64,000 nt of DNA from Mesostigma viride (lineage: Eukaryota; Streptophyta; Mesostigmatophyceae; Mesostigmatales; Mesostigmataceae). This document shows positions 1 through 10,879 of this stretch, one piece after another; position 1 is the first letter of the stretch, and each line of letters begins with the position of its first letter. Made by a program: the position numbers and the translations under genes. Below the pieces are notes generated by a model. The model did not search any database. It had not been told where the DNA came from and worked only from the letters and a program-made list of their open reading frames with translations. The stretch lies in NCBI GenBank assembly GCA_009746045.1, contig RPFO01000065.1, positions 9,387,128 through 9,451,127 on the forward strand, written 5' to 3'.

Positions 1-40
1 TTAATTAATTAATAGACACGTGATTGCGTCACGTGAGCAT
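1..40 (-). repeat. LINE 3' terminal hairpin and TTAA-type tail
   Basis: Bases 17-23 (cacgtga) pair with 29-35 (tcacgtg) around a 5-base loop, and an AATT/TTAA microsatellite follows at 1-13. The same arrangement recurs at the 3' end of the copy beginning near 26190 and, without the full stem, near 10896-10925 and 11150. A 3' stem-loop plus simple-repeat tail is the usual template-recognition signal in several LINE clades. Its role here is inferred from that. Confidence 0.6.
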
Positions 41-90
41 AAGTCCTCAGTGGGAGGGGAACATGGGATGGAATGGATGGTATAAGCTAT

Positions 91-1125
91 CTAGGTCCTA
101 GTTACAGGGGTGTGGGCACCGCGGCCCGAATCGCTATGAATGCCATACTTGGTCACACGCGGAGCCCCCACAGGCTTGGGGGTGGTCTCCTTCATCACTA
201 CTTGCCATCTATCCTTGCGCACCATCTGCCTCCATATTACAGACAAACCAGGAGGCTGCCCGGGGGTGAGCCCGTCACGTCTAGTGTAGCACATGTCCAT
301 GCCGAGTCTATCACGAAAAGTCCACGGGTGGCGGCCCTGCCGCGCGCGGCCGGGGGCACGCCAGGTGAGGACATATCGCCCAGGCTGGGCGGGCTTGGTG
401 CCAGCTAGTCTATCTGATGTATCTACCTGATCTGTGCGGGCCAGGTGCCCGGCTAGGCCCAGGCGCCTGTGCCTAATAATGTGGGAAACATAGGGCAAAT
501 CAGCGTACAAATCCTCATTACTAATGTGCAAACCAAAGGGGATGTTAAGGGCCTTGCGCAGCATCTTGGTGACGGCGCCGTCGAGTCGTTGCTCCAGCTC
601 CTGCATCAGTGTCCACGTCTCGGCGCCGTAGGTCAGGATCGTCAGAATGACGACCTTGAAGAGGTCACGCTTGACGATCCGGGGTAGGGCGGGGTTGCTC
701 CACCAGCGGCGGTGGTCATGGAGGTGCGCCCACGCCATGCCGATCCGTGTCGTCATGTCGTCCTCGCAGTCAGGAAGCCAACTGCCGAGCAGCTTGAAGC
801 GGCCTGAAGTAGGGTAGTTGACCTCGGCATCGTCTAAGAGGCGGAGTGTGGGTGGGGGCCCTGCCATGCCGAGGGCCAGGGCCTCCGTTTTGGGGCTGAT
901 TTCTAGACCAACCGCCCGAGCCTCGAGCGCCAGGCAGTCCAGCCAAAGTTGGGCAGACTCCGGCTTCTCGATGAGCGTGATGTCGTCGGCATAAATGAGG
1001 TCAGCTAGTAAATTCTGCTTGTTAGTCGGCCCCCCTTCCCCAAGCTCGTTCGTGATCGCTAGGCCAGGGGCACGGCCTGCAATGCTAGCAAAGCGAGCAC
1101 GTGCCTGGCGCATAACATAATCCAC
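91..1125 (-). pseudogene. LINE ORF2, C-terminal part (RT motif C and thumb)
   Basis: The 344-codon frame continues the RT: LIYADDITLI is motif C with the catalytic YADD. It is followed by a GLEISPKTEAL segment and a C-terminal region containing TYGAETWT and HRRLGLAGHLAR, both common at the end of RTE/L1-type ORF2 proteins. The first codons overlap the preceding broken frame. The same protein segment recurs with small changes at 26.2-27.7 kb. Confidence 0.8.
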
Positions 1126-2993
1126 TACAATAATAAACAGGTACGGCGACAGGACGCAACCCTGCCAGACGCCGGTCTGCAGTGGGCAGGGCGGGGTATG
1201 CCGTGCTGAGTGCGCACCGAAGTGGTGGACCCCTCATACAGCGTGCGGATGACGGTAATCAGGGGAGTGGGGACGCGAGCGCGAGCAAGTACAGCCCATA
1301 GAGCGTCCCAGAGGACAGAATCAAAAGCCTTGATGAAGTCGACGAAGATCAGGATGGCGGGAAACTCACCAGGTTGCAGGAGAGCGATTTCCTCGAAGAG
1401 GCGACGCGCGACGAAGATGGCCATGACGGTGTTGCGCCCAGGACGGAAGCCCATTTGACTTTCCCCAAGGTGACAGTCGAGAGCAGAACGAAGGCGGTTG
1501 AGGATCATGCGCATGAACAACTTAAGTGCGGCGCTCTGGATGCAGACTCCTCTGTAGTTGGCGGGGTCGTCAGGGGAACCTTTGTTTTTGTACAGCATAA
1601 TACGGTAGCTGTGCTGCCACTCAGGAATCGGCGGCGCGTCGGCAAGCAGGATCCGGTTGCAGACGTCAAGCAGGAACCCCGTGAGCGCCGTCAGCTTAAT
1701 CACCGGGGCTGGGAGCTGGTCAGGTCCAACGGCAGCATAGAAGCGGAGTTGCTTGGCGGCGGTGCTCAGCTCGAGCTCGGTGAACGGCGGGAGCTCGTTG
1801 GGGTGGGCCAGGGGTTCCGTCAGGGCTGGGTACGTGTAGTCCTGCTCAGCGGCGGGCGGCGTGGGCGGCGCAGGGACGTCCGCCGGTGCTACTGCCAGGC
1901 GTGCGGCCGCCAGAGGGCCAAGCGGCGGAGGCGGCGGGGGGGCGCCGAGCAGCCGGGACTGGGAGGAATACCACTGGTTGAGCTGCTGCTGCGGTGAGCC
2001 AGAGAGCGTCCGCGGCGCCGGCTGCGCGCCGCCGGCGGGCCGTTGGGCGTGACGCAGGCGGGTCCAGGCGTACTTGCCGTGCTGGTCCTTGAGGTGGGCG
2101 AAGTACTCGCGGACATGAAGGTCCTCCTGCTCCTTGGTCGCCTGCCGGATGGCCGAGTGGTAATCGGCTTTGAGGCGGGCGTAGCGGGCGGGGTCGCGGT
2201 TGTCGCGCAGGGCTTGCCGGGCCTGGATGACGGCGGGGAGCCGGTGCAGGCTGGTGAAGCGGGGCGGGCGGCGGGGGGGCAGTAGGGCCCCGGCCGCGGG
2301 CAGCTTGTCAGCGAGGTGCCGAAGGGCCGATGCCGGGCCGGCAGCGAACAGCTGGGCGTGGCTGGCCGGGATGTCCAGCGCGTCGACGAACGCCTCTGCG
2401 GCGCGCTTGTGGGCGCGTTTTTCAGGGAAGTCCTCCAGAGCGTCGTCAGATTTCTCGAGCAACTGAAGTGTGCGCAAATCAGGTGGTGCCACGTGCTTAC
2501 GAAAGGGCGAGGGGAATCGCAGGCGGATGCGGGCGGTGACGATGCGATGATCGGAGCGCACCAGGGGGATCACATGCGAGCGAGCAGCTAGTACAGATCC
2601 TTGATGACGCTTGCGCATTACAACATAGTCAATGCAGCGTTCAGTGCCAGTTGGCGAGGTGTGTGTGACCAAAGCATCTGGACTATGTGGAAAGCGGGTG
2701 TTGGCAGTGACCAAATCGCATGTCGTAAGCAAATCAGCAAAAAGTTCGGTGTTGGCATTGGAGACCGTACCGTTGGGGGCGTGCTGACATCCGCCAGTAC
2801 CCGGTGGTAGCGTGGCGTTGGCGTCCAGCAGCAGAGCGAGGTAGTTGCGACCAGGGATGCCGTTCGCCAGGTTCTCCAGCGCTGCAAAGAAGTCCTTGCG
2901 GTCTTGTTCTGGGTGGCCGGAGTGGGGTGCGTAACCAACGCCCACCGTCAGGGCGTAGGTCGAGTGGCCCTCCATCGAATGAAAAGTGGCCAC
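1125..2993 (-). pseudogene. LINE ORF2, middle part (second half of endonuclease and RT fingers/palm)
   Basis: The 622-codon frame carries the end of the endonuclease (LLLDANATLP and SDHRIVTARI, the C-terminal SDH motif), a basic linker, then the RT domain: an IPEWQHS..MLYKNKG stretch, NYRGVCI, GFRPGRNT and motif A FVDFIKAFDS with its catalytic Asp. It loses frame near 1195, just before motif B. The copy at 27.3-27.7 kb reads through this point as QTGVWQGCVLSP; relative to it, one A is missing here (ggtatgcc versus ggtaatgcc). The frameshift therefore belongs to this copy, not to the family. Confidence 0.8.
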
Positions 2994-3721
2994 GAGGAGC
3001 GAGCGTTGACCAGCTGGGGTTCGCCCATGTGGCGTACGGCGAGCGGGGAGCAGAGGAGACCGACGCCCCCGTTCCCGGTGCCGTCGCCGCCTCCGTAGTA
3101 GAACCGCCAGCCGTCGATGTCGTCAGCAACAAGGGCAGTTGATCCGCGGGCCGATGCAGTGCGCCTGTGTTCTTGGATTCCCAGGATGGCGATATTATTG
3201 TCGATGCAGAAACCAATAAGATTGGAGACTCGATGGCACTGACAGTCGTCACTGCGCAGGCAGTGACAGCGGTCAGCGTCGGGCTGGAGCGTGCGGGCGT
3301 TGAAGGTGGCGATGACCAAGGGCGCGCGTTGACCGAAAAGGGGGGTGCAGGCGGGGGTGGGGGCGGAGATGGAGCAGGGTGGTGATGGGGGTGGGGGTGG
3401 AGGTGGTGGGGTAGGGGGGGCGGGTTGGGGACTTATGCTTTCAATCACCATTTCGATTCTTCCTGCCAACGCGTCGAGGCGACGCCGACGGTTGGCTCGG
3501 GTGGCCAGGTAGAATGAGTTTGCGTCTGCACGCATAAGAAATGCGTGCAGTCTGAGGAGGTTTCGGAGGCGGCCGCGCGAGGCGGGGCTAACCTGGCTCA
3601 CTGCCGACCCGTTGCTCTCTCTCCGACAGCCCGAGGGCTGCGAAGGCAAAGGGGCGGGAAGGGGAGTTAGGCAGATCCCACTGCTAGAGCCGCGGAGCCG
3701 CGGGGCCGCGAGCGTCGTCAT
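2948..3721 (-). pseudogene. LINE ORF2, N-terminal part (proline-rich leader and first half of endonuclease)
   Basis: This frame of 257 codons starts the LINE protein. After a basic leader and a proline run it enters an apurinic-type endonuclease fold: FNARTL (metal-binding Asn) and, about 45 residues later, IQEHR (catalytic Glu) are visible. The frame ends prematurely inside the endonuclease. The rest of the domain continues in another frame overlapping 2948-2993, so a one-base indel near 2980 split it. In the intact family the enzyme nicks target DNA to prime reverse transcription. Confidence 0.75.
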
Positions 3722-3829
3722 TGATAGGAGAGAAGGGTTCGCATACTAGAGGCTACCTTAAGTTTTTCAGCCTATACACCCGCAGGTCTACCCACACACT
3801 TTAGTCAATACAGTTTTATTGAGCCAGAC

Positions 3830-4260
3830 AATGCCCCCGCCTTGTCACCCACCGGTAGGACTGTTTGCACCCACCCATCCATCCATCGGGGTAATGCTCC
3901 GTGACTCCCCAACGGGATCACGAGGGCTTTATTAATTAATTGTCACCCACGCACATTAATTCAGCATTTTAGAGCACCCTGGCACAGTTATGCCAGACTC
4001 TTCACTCTCCTCGTGAGTAGTTTCGATTGCAACTGTGGCTTGCCTCCGGGCATGAGGGAAGACGGGTGTCTCTGCCCCTTCCCAGGGTGCAACATATATA
4101 CAGCGATGATCGAAAAGCAATTTAACTCTGTATCATTGTGCTCCGTGACTCCCCATGCAACAGGAGCGCGTGTTTCATTTTTTGGGCTATCTGCTCATTT
4201 TATAATTATGTTGATGCGGGCTCACAGGGGGCCGATATGCCGCCTGTAGCGTAGCTCTAC
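3830..4260 (+). repeat. SINE-like remnants of the 'GTGCTCC hairpin' family
   Basis: Two degraded 3' ends are visible: gctccgtgactccccaac near 3896 followed by ttattaattaatt, and a second copy near 4139. The stretch at 4040-4085 resembles the body of the better copies at 25306-25484 and 27183-27422. The interval has no coding signal. Confidence 0.5.
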
Positions 4261-4672
4261 CGTAAGGTAAACCACAACACCCGCTAAGGGCCACCCCTGG
4301 ACCCCCCCCCCACCCCCCCACCCCCCAGCATTTTGCGCAATTTGGTTTGAAATGATCAGAATATTCAACAACAGGTGGCGGCGTAGCTGCAATGGAAGGG
4401 CCAGCGGTTGCCTCCAGGCCATGCCGTAATTCCAGCTGCTTGTTGTCGGTCGTTGCTTCGTATGTATACTCTGATTTTCTGATTTACAGTCGGTACTTGC
4501 ATCGTATGGATTGAGCAACGATCGTTCCACAAGGTTACGTGCTCCGCATAGAGCTCGACAAGCAGCTTGTTCACTGTTCCATATGAACCAATGTTCATTC
4601 CCTATGACGACCATATAAGCCGTCGAGTCGTGACAACGGATGTCACCCTGAAAGGGTTGGCGTATTATCAAT

Positions 4673-4760
4673 TAAGGAGACAACCAGCGCAGGTCAGAAA
4701 TCGAGAGAATCCGGACCTTGGTAGCTCGAGCCTGCCGTTATCTTGTCCGCCTGTTAGTGG
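4673..4760 (+). repeat. tRNA-like SINE, copy 1 (partial)
   Basis: A segment containing ggtagctcgagcctgccg is repeated with about 90 percent identity at 5096-5215 and 24496-24605. The shared core resembles a pol III A box, and the fuller copies add a B-box-like gttcgagtc about 30 bases downstream. This copy lacks the B-box part. Derivation from a tRNA is inference. Confidence 0.45.
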
Positions 4761-5095
4761 CTTACGTGTAGAGCGACTAGATTACCTAGACGGCGTATTA
4801 TGATAGTAATGATCACGGGTGCCAATAGAGGCTGCTGCTGGCTGGTCCGAGTTGGAGCTAGAAAACCCTCGCGACAAAAATGTTATCGCTGTTTCCGTAA
4901 ATGGCGACAAAGCGGAATTACGGAAGTTTGCTGGACAGTGCTTTCTTTTCCCGTTGCGTCACTGAAAAGGTAAACGGTCTTGCGATGTCAAAACAGCAGC
5001 TAGTAGAAGTCGCTGTGTTTAATTGCAATCAGTGGTAGTTTGCCTGAAGCATATACTGCCTGAAGCTTTTCAAGGCTTGCTGGGATGTTGCCCAT

Positions 5096-5215
5096 ATCAA
5101 GGAGACAACCAGCGCAGGCCAGAAATCGGGAGAATCCGGACCATGGTAGCTCGAGCCTGCCGTTATCTTGTCCGCGTGTTCGAGTCGTTCAGGATGATGA
5201 AGACTGTCGCCCATA
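5096..5215 (+). repeat. tRNA-like SINE, copy 2
   Basis: This is the fullest copy: an A-box-like tggtagctcgagcctgcc near 5145 and a B-box-like gttcgagtcg near 5178, spaced as in tRNA-derived SINEs. It shares its first 70 bases with 4673-4752. It differs from the TTAA-tailed SINE family elsewhere in the window. Confidence 0.45.
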
Positions 5216-5897
5216 TGTTTCTAACGCTTTAACTCTTGTTCAAGTGATGAAGACTGGCTTGGAAACTTGAGCTTGTCATGTTTACATTGTTATTGTGTTA
5301 CAATATGTGCCTCTTTTCAGTATATGTTTCATATATAATGCGAGGCTTCAGCATGATGGTTTAGCACCGTGGTGGCAGCCAAGCCTCTAATGACAATCTT
5401 GGACCTAACCTTGGCAAATATTTGCTTCTTGTTTCACTCTTTGGACTGAGCCAGCTTTACACCTGCTGTTTGGCCTGCACCATCGTCCCTGGCTGCCAGT
5501 TACATTTGTGCCCCCCCCTGGCAGGCTGCAGGGTCTAGGATAGCGAGGGTGTAACGTAGACATGTTGTGGGCACCCTCGGTGCATTTTCAGGACCAGCCA
5601 TGACCTGGCCATGCCTTCTTTTTGGCACATTGAACATGACTTGAGTGCTTTTTGGTCACTCGCGTAACGACCCCCCTGCATTCATAAATCGTAAACAACT
5701 ATACCATGAGCATATTTCATGGAGCATTTCAACTCTTGAGCATATGGTTCCATACCGTACCCATGGATGTGTTGACATGTGTGAGTTATTACAAATGGTA
5801 TCCATCTTTAAAATGTCCTCATTTGAGGACATTTTCTTGCAGTGATTAGACATCAAGGTTCTAGATTTTTGCCCTTGCCCACACTCAATCCTGCTCA
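5216..5897. other. non-coding interval
   Basis: Only short chance frames occur. Near 5810-5835 there is a small inverted repeat, aaaatgtcctcatttgaggacatttt, which could fold as a hairpin. No gene or known element was recognised. Confidence 0.4.
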
Positions 5898-6256
5898 CAC
5901 GCCCACGCCCACGCCCACGCCCACGCCCACGCCCACGCCCACGCCCACGCCCACGCCCACGCCCACGCCCACGCCCACGCCCACGCCCACGCCCACGCCC
6001 ACGCCCACGCCCACGCCCACGCCCACGCCCACGCCCACGCCCACGCCCACGCCCACGCCCACGCCCTTGCCCACGCCCTTGCCCTTGCCCTTGCCCTTGC
6101 CCTTGCCCTTGCCCTTGCCCTTGCCCTTGCCCTTGCCCTTGCCCTTGCCCACGCCCACGCCCACGCCCACGCCCACGCCCACGCCCACGCCCACGCCCAC
6201 GCCCACGCCCACGCCCACGCCCACGCCCACGCCCACGCCCACGCCCACGCCCAAAC
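5898..6256. repeat. Hexamer array (CCCACG)n with an internal (CCCTTG)n block
   Basis: About 27 CCCACG units run from 5898, switch to roughly a dozen CCCTTG units between about 6062 and 6148, and return to about 17 CCCACG units. The unit length is a multiple of three, so every frame is open; the Pro-Thr, Pro-Leu, Val-Gly and Ala-Trp runs it encodes are artefacts. It is not the plant or green-algal telomere repeat. Confidence 0.9.
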
Positions 6257-6429
6257 GCCCACGACCATGGAAGTAACTAATGTCTAACTAAATTACTTGT
6301 TTCAAAACTACAATAGAATAGTTGTCGATCTCACTTCATATGTCTTAATGGATCTATGATTCCATGTTGTTGCTTGATATGGCAAGTAACACAACAATCG
6401 AACACTTTTGACACACCCACACACCTTGG

Positions 6430-6908
6430 CACAGTTCAGGGTGGCCCTATGTGGTCGCTTGATGTGCCATAATAAGTTAGACTAGTTCACGGCAAATCAC
6501 GGCTCATCAATCACACAACCATGCCAAGACTTTATTGAAAACTTGAACTCGATTCAGGTGGCCCTATGTGGTCGCTTGATGTGCAACAGTAAGTTAGACT
6601 TGCTCATGGCAAATCATGGGTCATCAATCACACAACCATGCAGTGACTTTATTGAAAACTTGAACACGATTCAGATGGCCCTATGTGGTCGCTTGATGTG
6701 CCATAGTACTTAAGTTAGACGTGTTCATGGCAAATCACGGCTCATCAATCACACAACCATGCAGTGACTTTATTGAAAACTTGAACACAATTCAGGTGGC
6801 CCTATGTGGTCGCTTGATGTGCCATAATAAGTTAGACTAGTTCATGGCAAATCACGGCTCATCAATCACACAACCATGCAAAGACTTTATTGAAAACTTG
6901 AACACAAT
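6430..6908. repeat. Tandem array, about 119-bp unit, four copies
   Basis: The phrase ggccctatgtggtcgcttgatgtg recurs at about 6442, 6557, 6678 and 6798. Each unit also holds catcaatcacacaaccatg and tttattgaaaacttgaa. On the minus strand each unit supplies an AATAAA hexamer. The array begins directly after the stop codon of the minus-strand frame ending at 6909. Confidence 0.85.
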
Positions 6909-7058
6909 TCAGGAGGCCAGCTGTCGCAGCTGCTTCCAAGCATCGATGGTAGCGTGCTCTTTCTTAAACAGTTTTTGATAGTCGTTCCAGCTGCATTCCC
7001 GCAATTTCTCCTCTGGAACAACCTCGAGAAGGAGCCGGTGATACAACTCTACAGTCGG
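6909..7058 (-). pseudogene. Possible terminal exon of an unidentified gene
   Basis: On the minus strand a frame reads TVELYHRLLLEVVPEEKL and continues to WKQLRQLAS before a TGA at 6909-6911. An AATAAA lies about 20 bases further on. Upstream (about 7060-7130) a different frame looks coding (YIHFKALVIVTMKDAEGN), so there is either an intron or a frameshift between them. The composition looks like real protein but I do not recognise the family. Confidence 0.35.
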
Positions 7059-7254
7059 TTGCCTTGGGAGCGTTGCCCTCGGCGTCTTTCATTGTGACGA
7101 TGACGAGGGCTTTAAAGTGGATATAGTCAACTAAGCCAGCATCCAGCCGATCCTCTGGGAGAATGCTGGATGCCCGGACGTGTCTTCTGCCATCCCCTCA
7201 CGAAGTCTGTCACTCAGCTGTTCTGCGTCTTCAGTTCAGGGTTCTCAGCCGTCA

Positions 7255-7420
7255 ATGGAAGCAGCTAGCAAACTGGAAGCCCGCCATGTGACCAAGGCTG
7301 CATGCTGAGCAGAATAATTTAATTAAGCCGCTAGCCATGGACGGTAACCAAGGCTTTTCCCCGCTTTCCCCTGCTTTTCACTGCTAAAAAACAGGGGTGG
7401 CCCTTAACCCGACTTTGCCC

Positions 7421-7452
<32 letters not shown>

Positions 7453-7788
7453 GTACCAAAACGGTCCCAACAAGAATTTTACCATGCGAAGTCGATGTCG
7501 CTGATTCCAAATCCGTGCTCAGAATGACAATCTGCCCAGTCCTGCGAATAAATAATGCCAGGAGTTTTGCAATTAAGGTGGCCGTCCGGGTGGTTTACCT
7601 TACCAGTGTAGTGTAGAAAATTGCTCTGCCTTTGTGCCAAAAGAGCCAAACGCCCAAAGCCAACTTCCAAGACGCCCAAAGCCACATTCCAAGACGCCCA
7701 AAGCCCAAAGGCGGGCGAGTCTGGCGCGGCGCGCCTGTCCTGGAGGCGCCGGAATAACAGAAATCCCGTCGCAACGTGGTAAGTACAG
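7255..7788. other. non-coding interval with homopolymer and short repeat
   Basis: A run of about 22 C followed by 9-10 A sits at 7419-7451, and a short imperfect repeat of gacgcccaaagcc at 7655-7715. No coding signal. Confidence 0.5.
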
Positions 7789-8678
7789 TCATTCCCGCGT
7801 TAAGTTGCGATCGCCCCCCAAAACTTGACGCCGCAACTTAACGCGGGAACGCAACTTAACGGTAGAATTAGGCTAGCAGCCCACCACCTCCTCCTCTGAC
7901 GGACTTCTATACGGCATTCGACAGCTCTCGTCAAGCCCGATCCAGGTGCAGCGTCAAAGCCGGCCCAAGTCCAATTTCCAGGCCAGATATCAGTTTAGTT
8001 GGACAAAGGCGGGCTGCAAAACACGCCGTGGGCAGCCATGCAGTTCCTGCGTTTTTGATACCACAAATGTAGTGTGTTTTAACCCTCGACTTTGGCTCTC
8101 TTTTTGGCGGGTTACTTAATTGCCAGCCGGCTTCACATTTGACTGTGACAAAACATGGGAACAGTCGTGAGGGAAGCTTCATTTACTGTCAATGGCCTCC
8201 ATGCCGTGTAAACAATAACAACAGCATGGAGGCCGCAGGCCGTGAAACTGCCTGTGGCCTCAACGACCATGTCTTTGCCCTTCTGTGGTGCATTCGGCAT
8301 GAAGTGGTGGTAATTTCCGGCAAGATGTCTCAATTACAGACCCTGCATGGTCGTGGATTCTTATGTACCGCAGCCCGCAGGCTGCAAAACTGAATTTGTA
8401 AGGTTGCATTTGCGCTTTTCACCTAAGCCAGCAGGCGGGGAAATTTGCGCGCCAGTGGGGCTTGCGTATTTTGCCGCCTAAAATCACGTAGCGGATCCGG
8501 ACTTGGCAAAAAATGGCCTCCTGCGCGGCCAAAAATGGCCTGACACCTACAAATTGAGTCATTACCGCGTTAAGTTGCGATGGTCTCCATGCTTAAGTTG
8601 CGGTCGCCCCCCAAACTTCGGCGTCGCAACTTAACGCGGGAACGCAACCTTAAGAAACGCAACTTAACGCGGGAATGA
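7789..8678. mobile_element. MITE-like element with perfect 21-bp terminal inverted repeats
   Basis: Bases 7789-7809 (tcattcccgcgttaagttgcg is the right end's exact complement) match 8658-8678 with no mismatch. Further inverted copies of the gcgttaagttgcg core lie just inside both ends (about 7836-7861 and 8563-8650), giving sub-terminal repeats like transposase-binding sites. The 890-bp interior has no transposase. No clear target-site duplication is visible; GTAC occurs near both ends but not at the exact boundary. The superfamily is unknown. Confidence 0.7.
8192..8235. repeat. Hairpin inside the MITE
   Basis: The sequence ggcctccatgc is followed 19-20 bases later by its complement gcatggaggcc. 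It lies in the middle of the 890-bp element and is not at a gene end. Confidence 0.6.
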
Positions 8679-8706
8679 TGGTACCCCTTTTATTATCAAG
8701 TAACGT

Positions 8707-9033
8707 GCGTGTTTGCAACTTGGGGTTTTGGAAATCACACCCGGTGTTGGGAACACCCGGTGACGGGTGACGGGTGACGCTAGGGTACGGTACGCGTCGA
8801 TAAATACGAATGGAAGGAACGAACGGGACGGTGTGGGCCGATTAATACGAATGGCTGACATCTTGACACCCTGGCTTAGCAGGGATTAATTACTGGCTAT
8901 ATTTGGAATAAACGTACACCTATTTACCTGGAATACGAATGCCGTATGCATACGCGGCGGCATGAGCCGGCATCGACGTTACAAGGGACGAACAGAACGG
9001 AAAACGCAGCCTAGTGGCGCCTACTAGGGCGCC
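8707..9033 (+). repeat. Left arm of a widely spaced inverted repeat
   Basis: This arm reads ggggttttggaaatcacacc ... gtatgcatacgcggcggcatg ... gcctagtggcgcctact. It matches the reverse complement of 13262-13497 with high identity, apart from an insertion of roughly 85 bases here (about 8842-8930) and small differences at the outer end. It could be one TIR of a 4.8-kb element or one of two dispersed copies facing each other. Confidence 0.7.
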
Positions 9034-10860
9034 AGAGCAGGTGCACGTGCGAAGGCTATTGAACGGGTAGCATGAGACTCGGTGCGTAAATTTTGGGTGC
9101 GGAAGTACAAATGACAGAATAAACTGCAGGCGCGCCAACTTCCAAGCAAAGGTTCGCGCAGGGCGCAAGGCAGAAAACGTCTAAGTCCATCGCTATGGCG
9201 AAGCATAAGCGGGGGCGTTTGCTTAGCATAATGAAGTGAACTCCACAGCAAGAGAATGCGGCGGACCGAAAGAATGTAGCGGCATTAGTGCCAGTCAAGT
9301 AGTCTGACATTTCAGTTCCTTGTCTATAAACGGCTGAATCCTTGCGTTGCAGTTCTAGCTGGCAAGACAAACTAGCCCAGTCAAGAAAATGGCGGCTAGG
9401 ATTGGTTTCTTTAAAATCTTCCGCTTTGCTGTGGAGGAGATCCGTCGGGTTGTGCGCAGCACTTTTCACATCTCGTTGCGGACTATATTCGCACGATGAT
9501 AGTTCTTTCAACCTGCATGAAGGTGCGGGCACAAGACGACGATATTTAGGCAAATATTTTCCATTGCAGGACGCAGGTCCCATGGTGCTTTGTGTCGTAA
9601 CGGCGGTGTTGCCACTTCGAAATGAGCTGCTCCGCAGGTGCTGATAACTTCGCCAGCTGAGCGGACGCTACAGGAAAGCAAGCCTCGGTTATTACTGGCG
9701 CTGCCAGCAAGACAGAAAGAGCGGTGAGACCGGATGGGCGCAGCTAAGCAGGCGGCTAGCGAGCATCCTGCAGATGTTCCCTCTCATCCTGGAATTGCCG
9801 CTCCATTTGTTGCATTGTTGTGACAATATTCGCTCGGATCCTTACTACACCGATTTGCAAGTCTGTTCAAAATATTGTATACACAATCAAAGTGTGTCGA
9901 TATCATTTTGAGAGAATGGATCGCTTGCTTGTGTCATGGTAGTCGGTTGTATTGGTAGTTACAATCATCTCTATCCTGTTCGGTTGGTTTATTCCAACCA
10001 GTCAGTCAATACTCGTGTGTCAATGAAGGGAGCTCACCATACCGTGATGCCATCGTAACACCTCGATGTTGTGCAACGTTGCCCATTGTCATACTTGTTT
10101 CTCCGACAAAAGTTATGTGCAGATGTTGTCTCCATGATAGCTTTCTGCCATCCTTGCACGCAAACATGTGAGGGATAGGGTTACTTGCCATTATCCATTT
10201 AAGAAAGGGCCCTTGTGGTCAAGTGGCATCTGCAACAAGGAAGTTCCCAATAAACAGATTTTAAAACAACCTGTTTGACATCTTTGTGCGCGGCATGTGT
10301 TTTCATGTCAGCTGCCAGGATCTCCTCTGCTCCAGCCTTTCTACCAAAGCGGGTTTACTGCATTGGTGACCTTAATGATGTTAAAGGGTGGCAAGGCGAA
10401 GGGTCCACAAGCGGAGGGGCGAGGTATTTTTTCCGCGGAGGACGGCGGGGTGGCGGGCAGTCGGGCGCTGCTGGGCGGGTGCCTTGTATAGTTACCAATG
10501 GCGTGGCTGTCCCAAGAATGTTGACAGTGGCAGCAGCCCAGGTGCTAAGCCAATAGATGAGGCATGCTTGGGATGTTGTGGTGTGGGGCAGGTAAAGGCC
10601 ACTAGGTGCCCTTGGCGCTTGTACCATGACCACATGCCGTTGTCATCTTGTTTCCCCTAACATGTGTGGAGTCTCTACACGGCATCAGCGCCCTCCTGGT
10701 ATGTAGGCCCGTTCTAGAAACGAGGTGTGTGCTGTGCCGGGGGTCAGGTGAGGCGTGGTGGGGTGTCGGCAAGATGACGACCGGGAGTGCCAGAATGGTT
10801 TGGGTTGTACAAAGCACACAAAGCGCTATGATTCATGCATATGTGTTGTAATTATTTAGT
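9034..10860. other. interval without recognised genes
   Basis: The longest frame, 9056-9583 on the minus strand (175 codons), has no recognisable domain and is Ser/Cys-rich. I do not consider it supported. The rest has only short frames and no repeat that I could trace. Confidence 0.4.
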
Positions 10861-10879
10861 GAGTAAGTAAAAAAGCATG

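Larger units (their letters stand above)
1..3780 (-). mobile_element. LINE (non-LTR retrotransposon), RTE-like, nearly full length
   Basis: The minus strand reads, 5' to 3', an endonuclease/exonuclease/phosphatase domain, a reverse transcriptase and a C-terminal region, then a short 3' UTR that ends in a hairpin and a TTAA-type microsatellite tail at bases 1-13. There is no LTR. The coding region is broken by two single-base-type frameshifts, so this copy is dead. A second, 5'-truncated copy lies at 26190-27820 and shows the unbroken frame at one of the breaks. The clade assignment (RTE-like) rests on the EN-RT layout and tail type and is an inference. The 5' boundary near 3760-3780 is approximate. 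Confidence 0.85.

Noticed and set aside
1374..2600. Plus-strand frames opposite the LINE ORF2
   Set aside because: They are GC-rich shadows of the clearly coding minus strand.
5842..6276. Long open frames over the CCCACG array on both strands
   Set aside because: A repeat unit of six bases without stops keeps all frames open; the Pro-Thr and Gly-Val products are artefacts.
9056..9583. 175-codon minus-strand frame
   Set aside because: No domain, no flanking splice or poly(A) signals, and Cys/Ser-rich composition as expected by chance.
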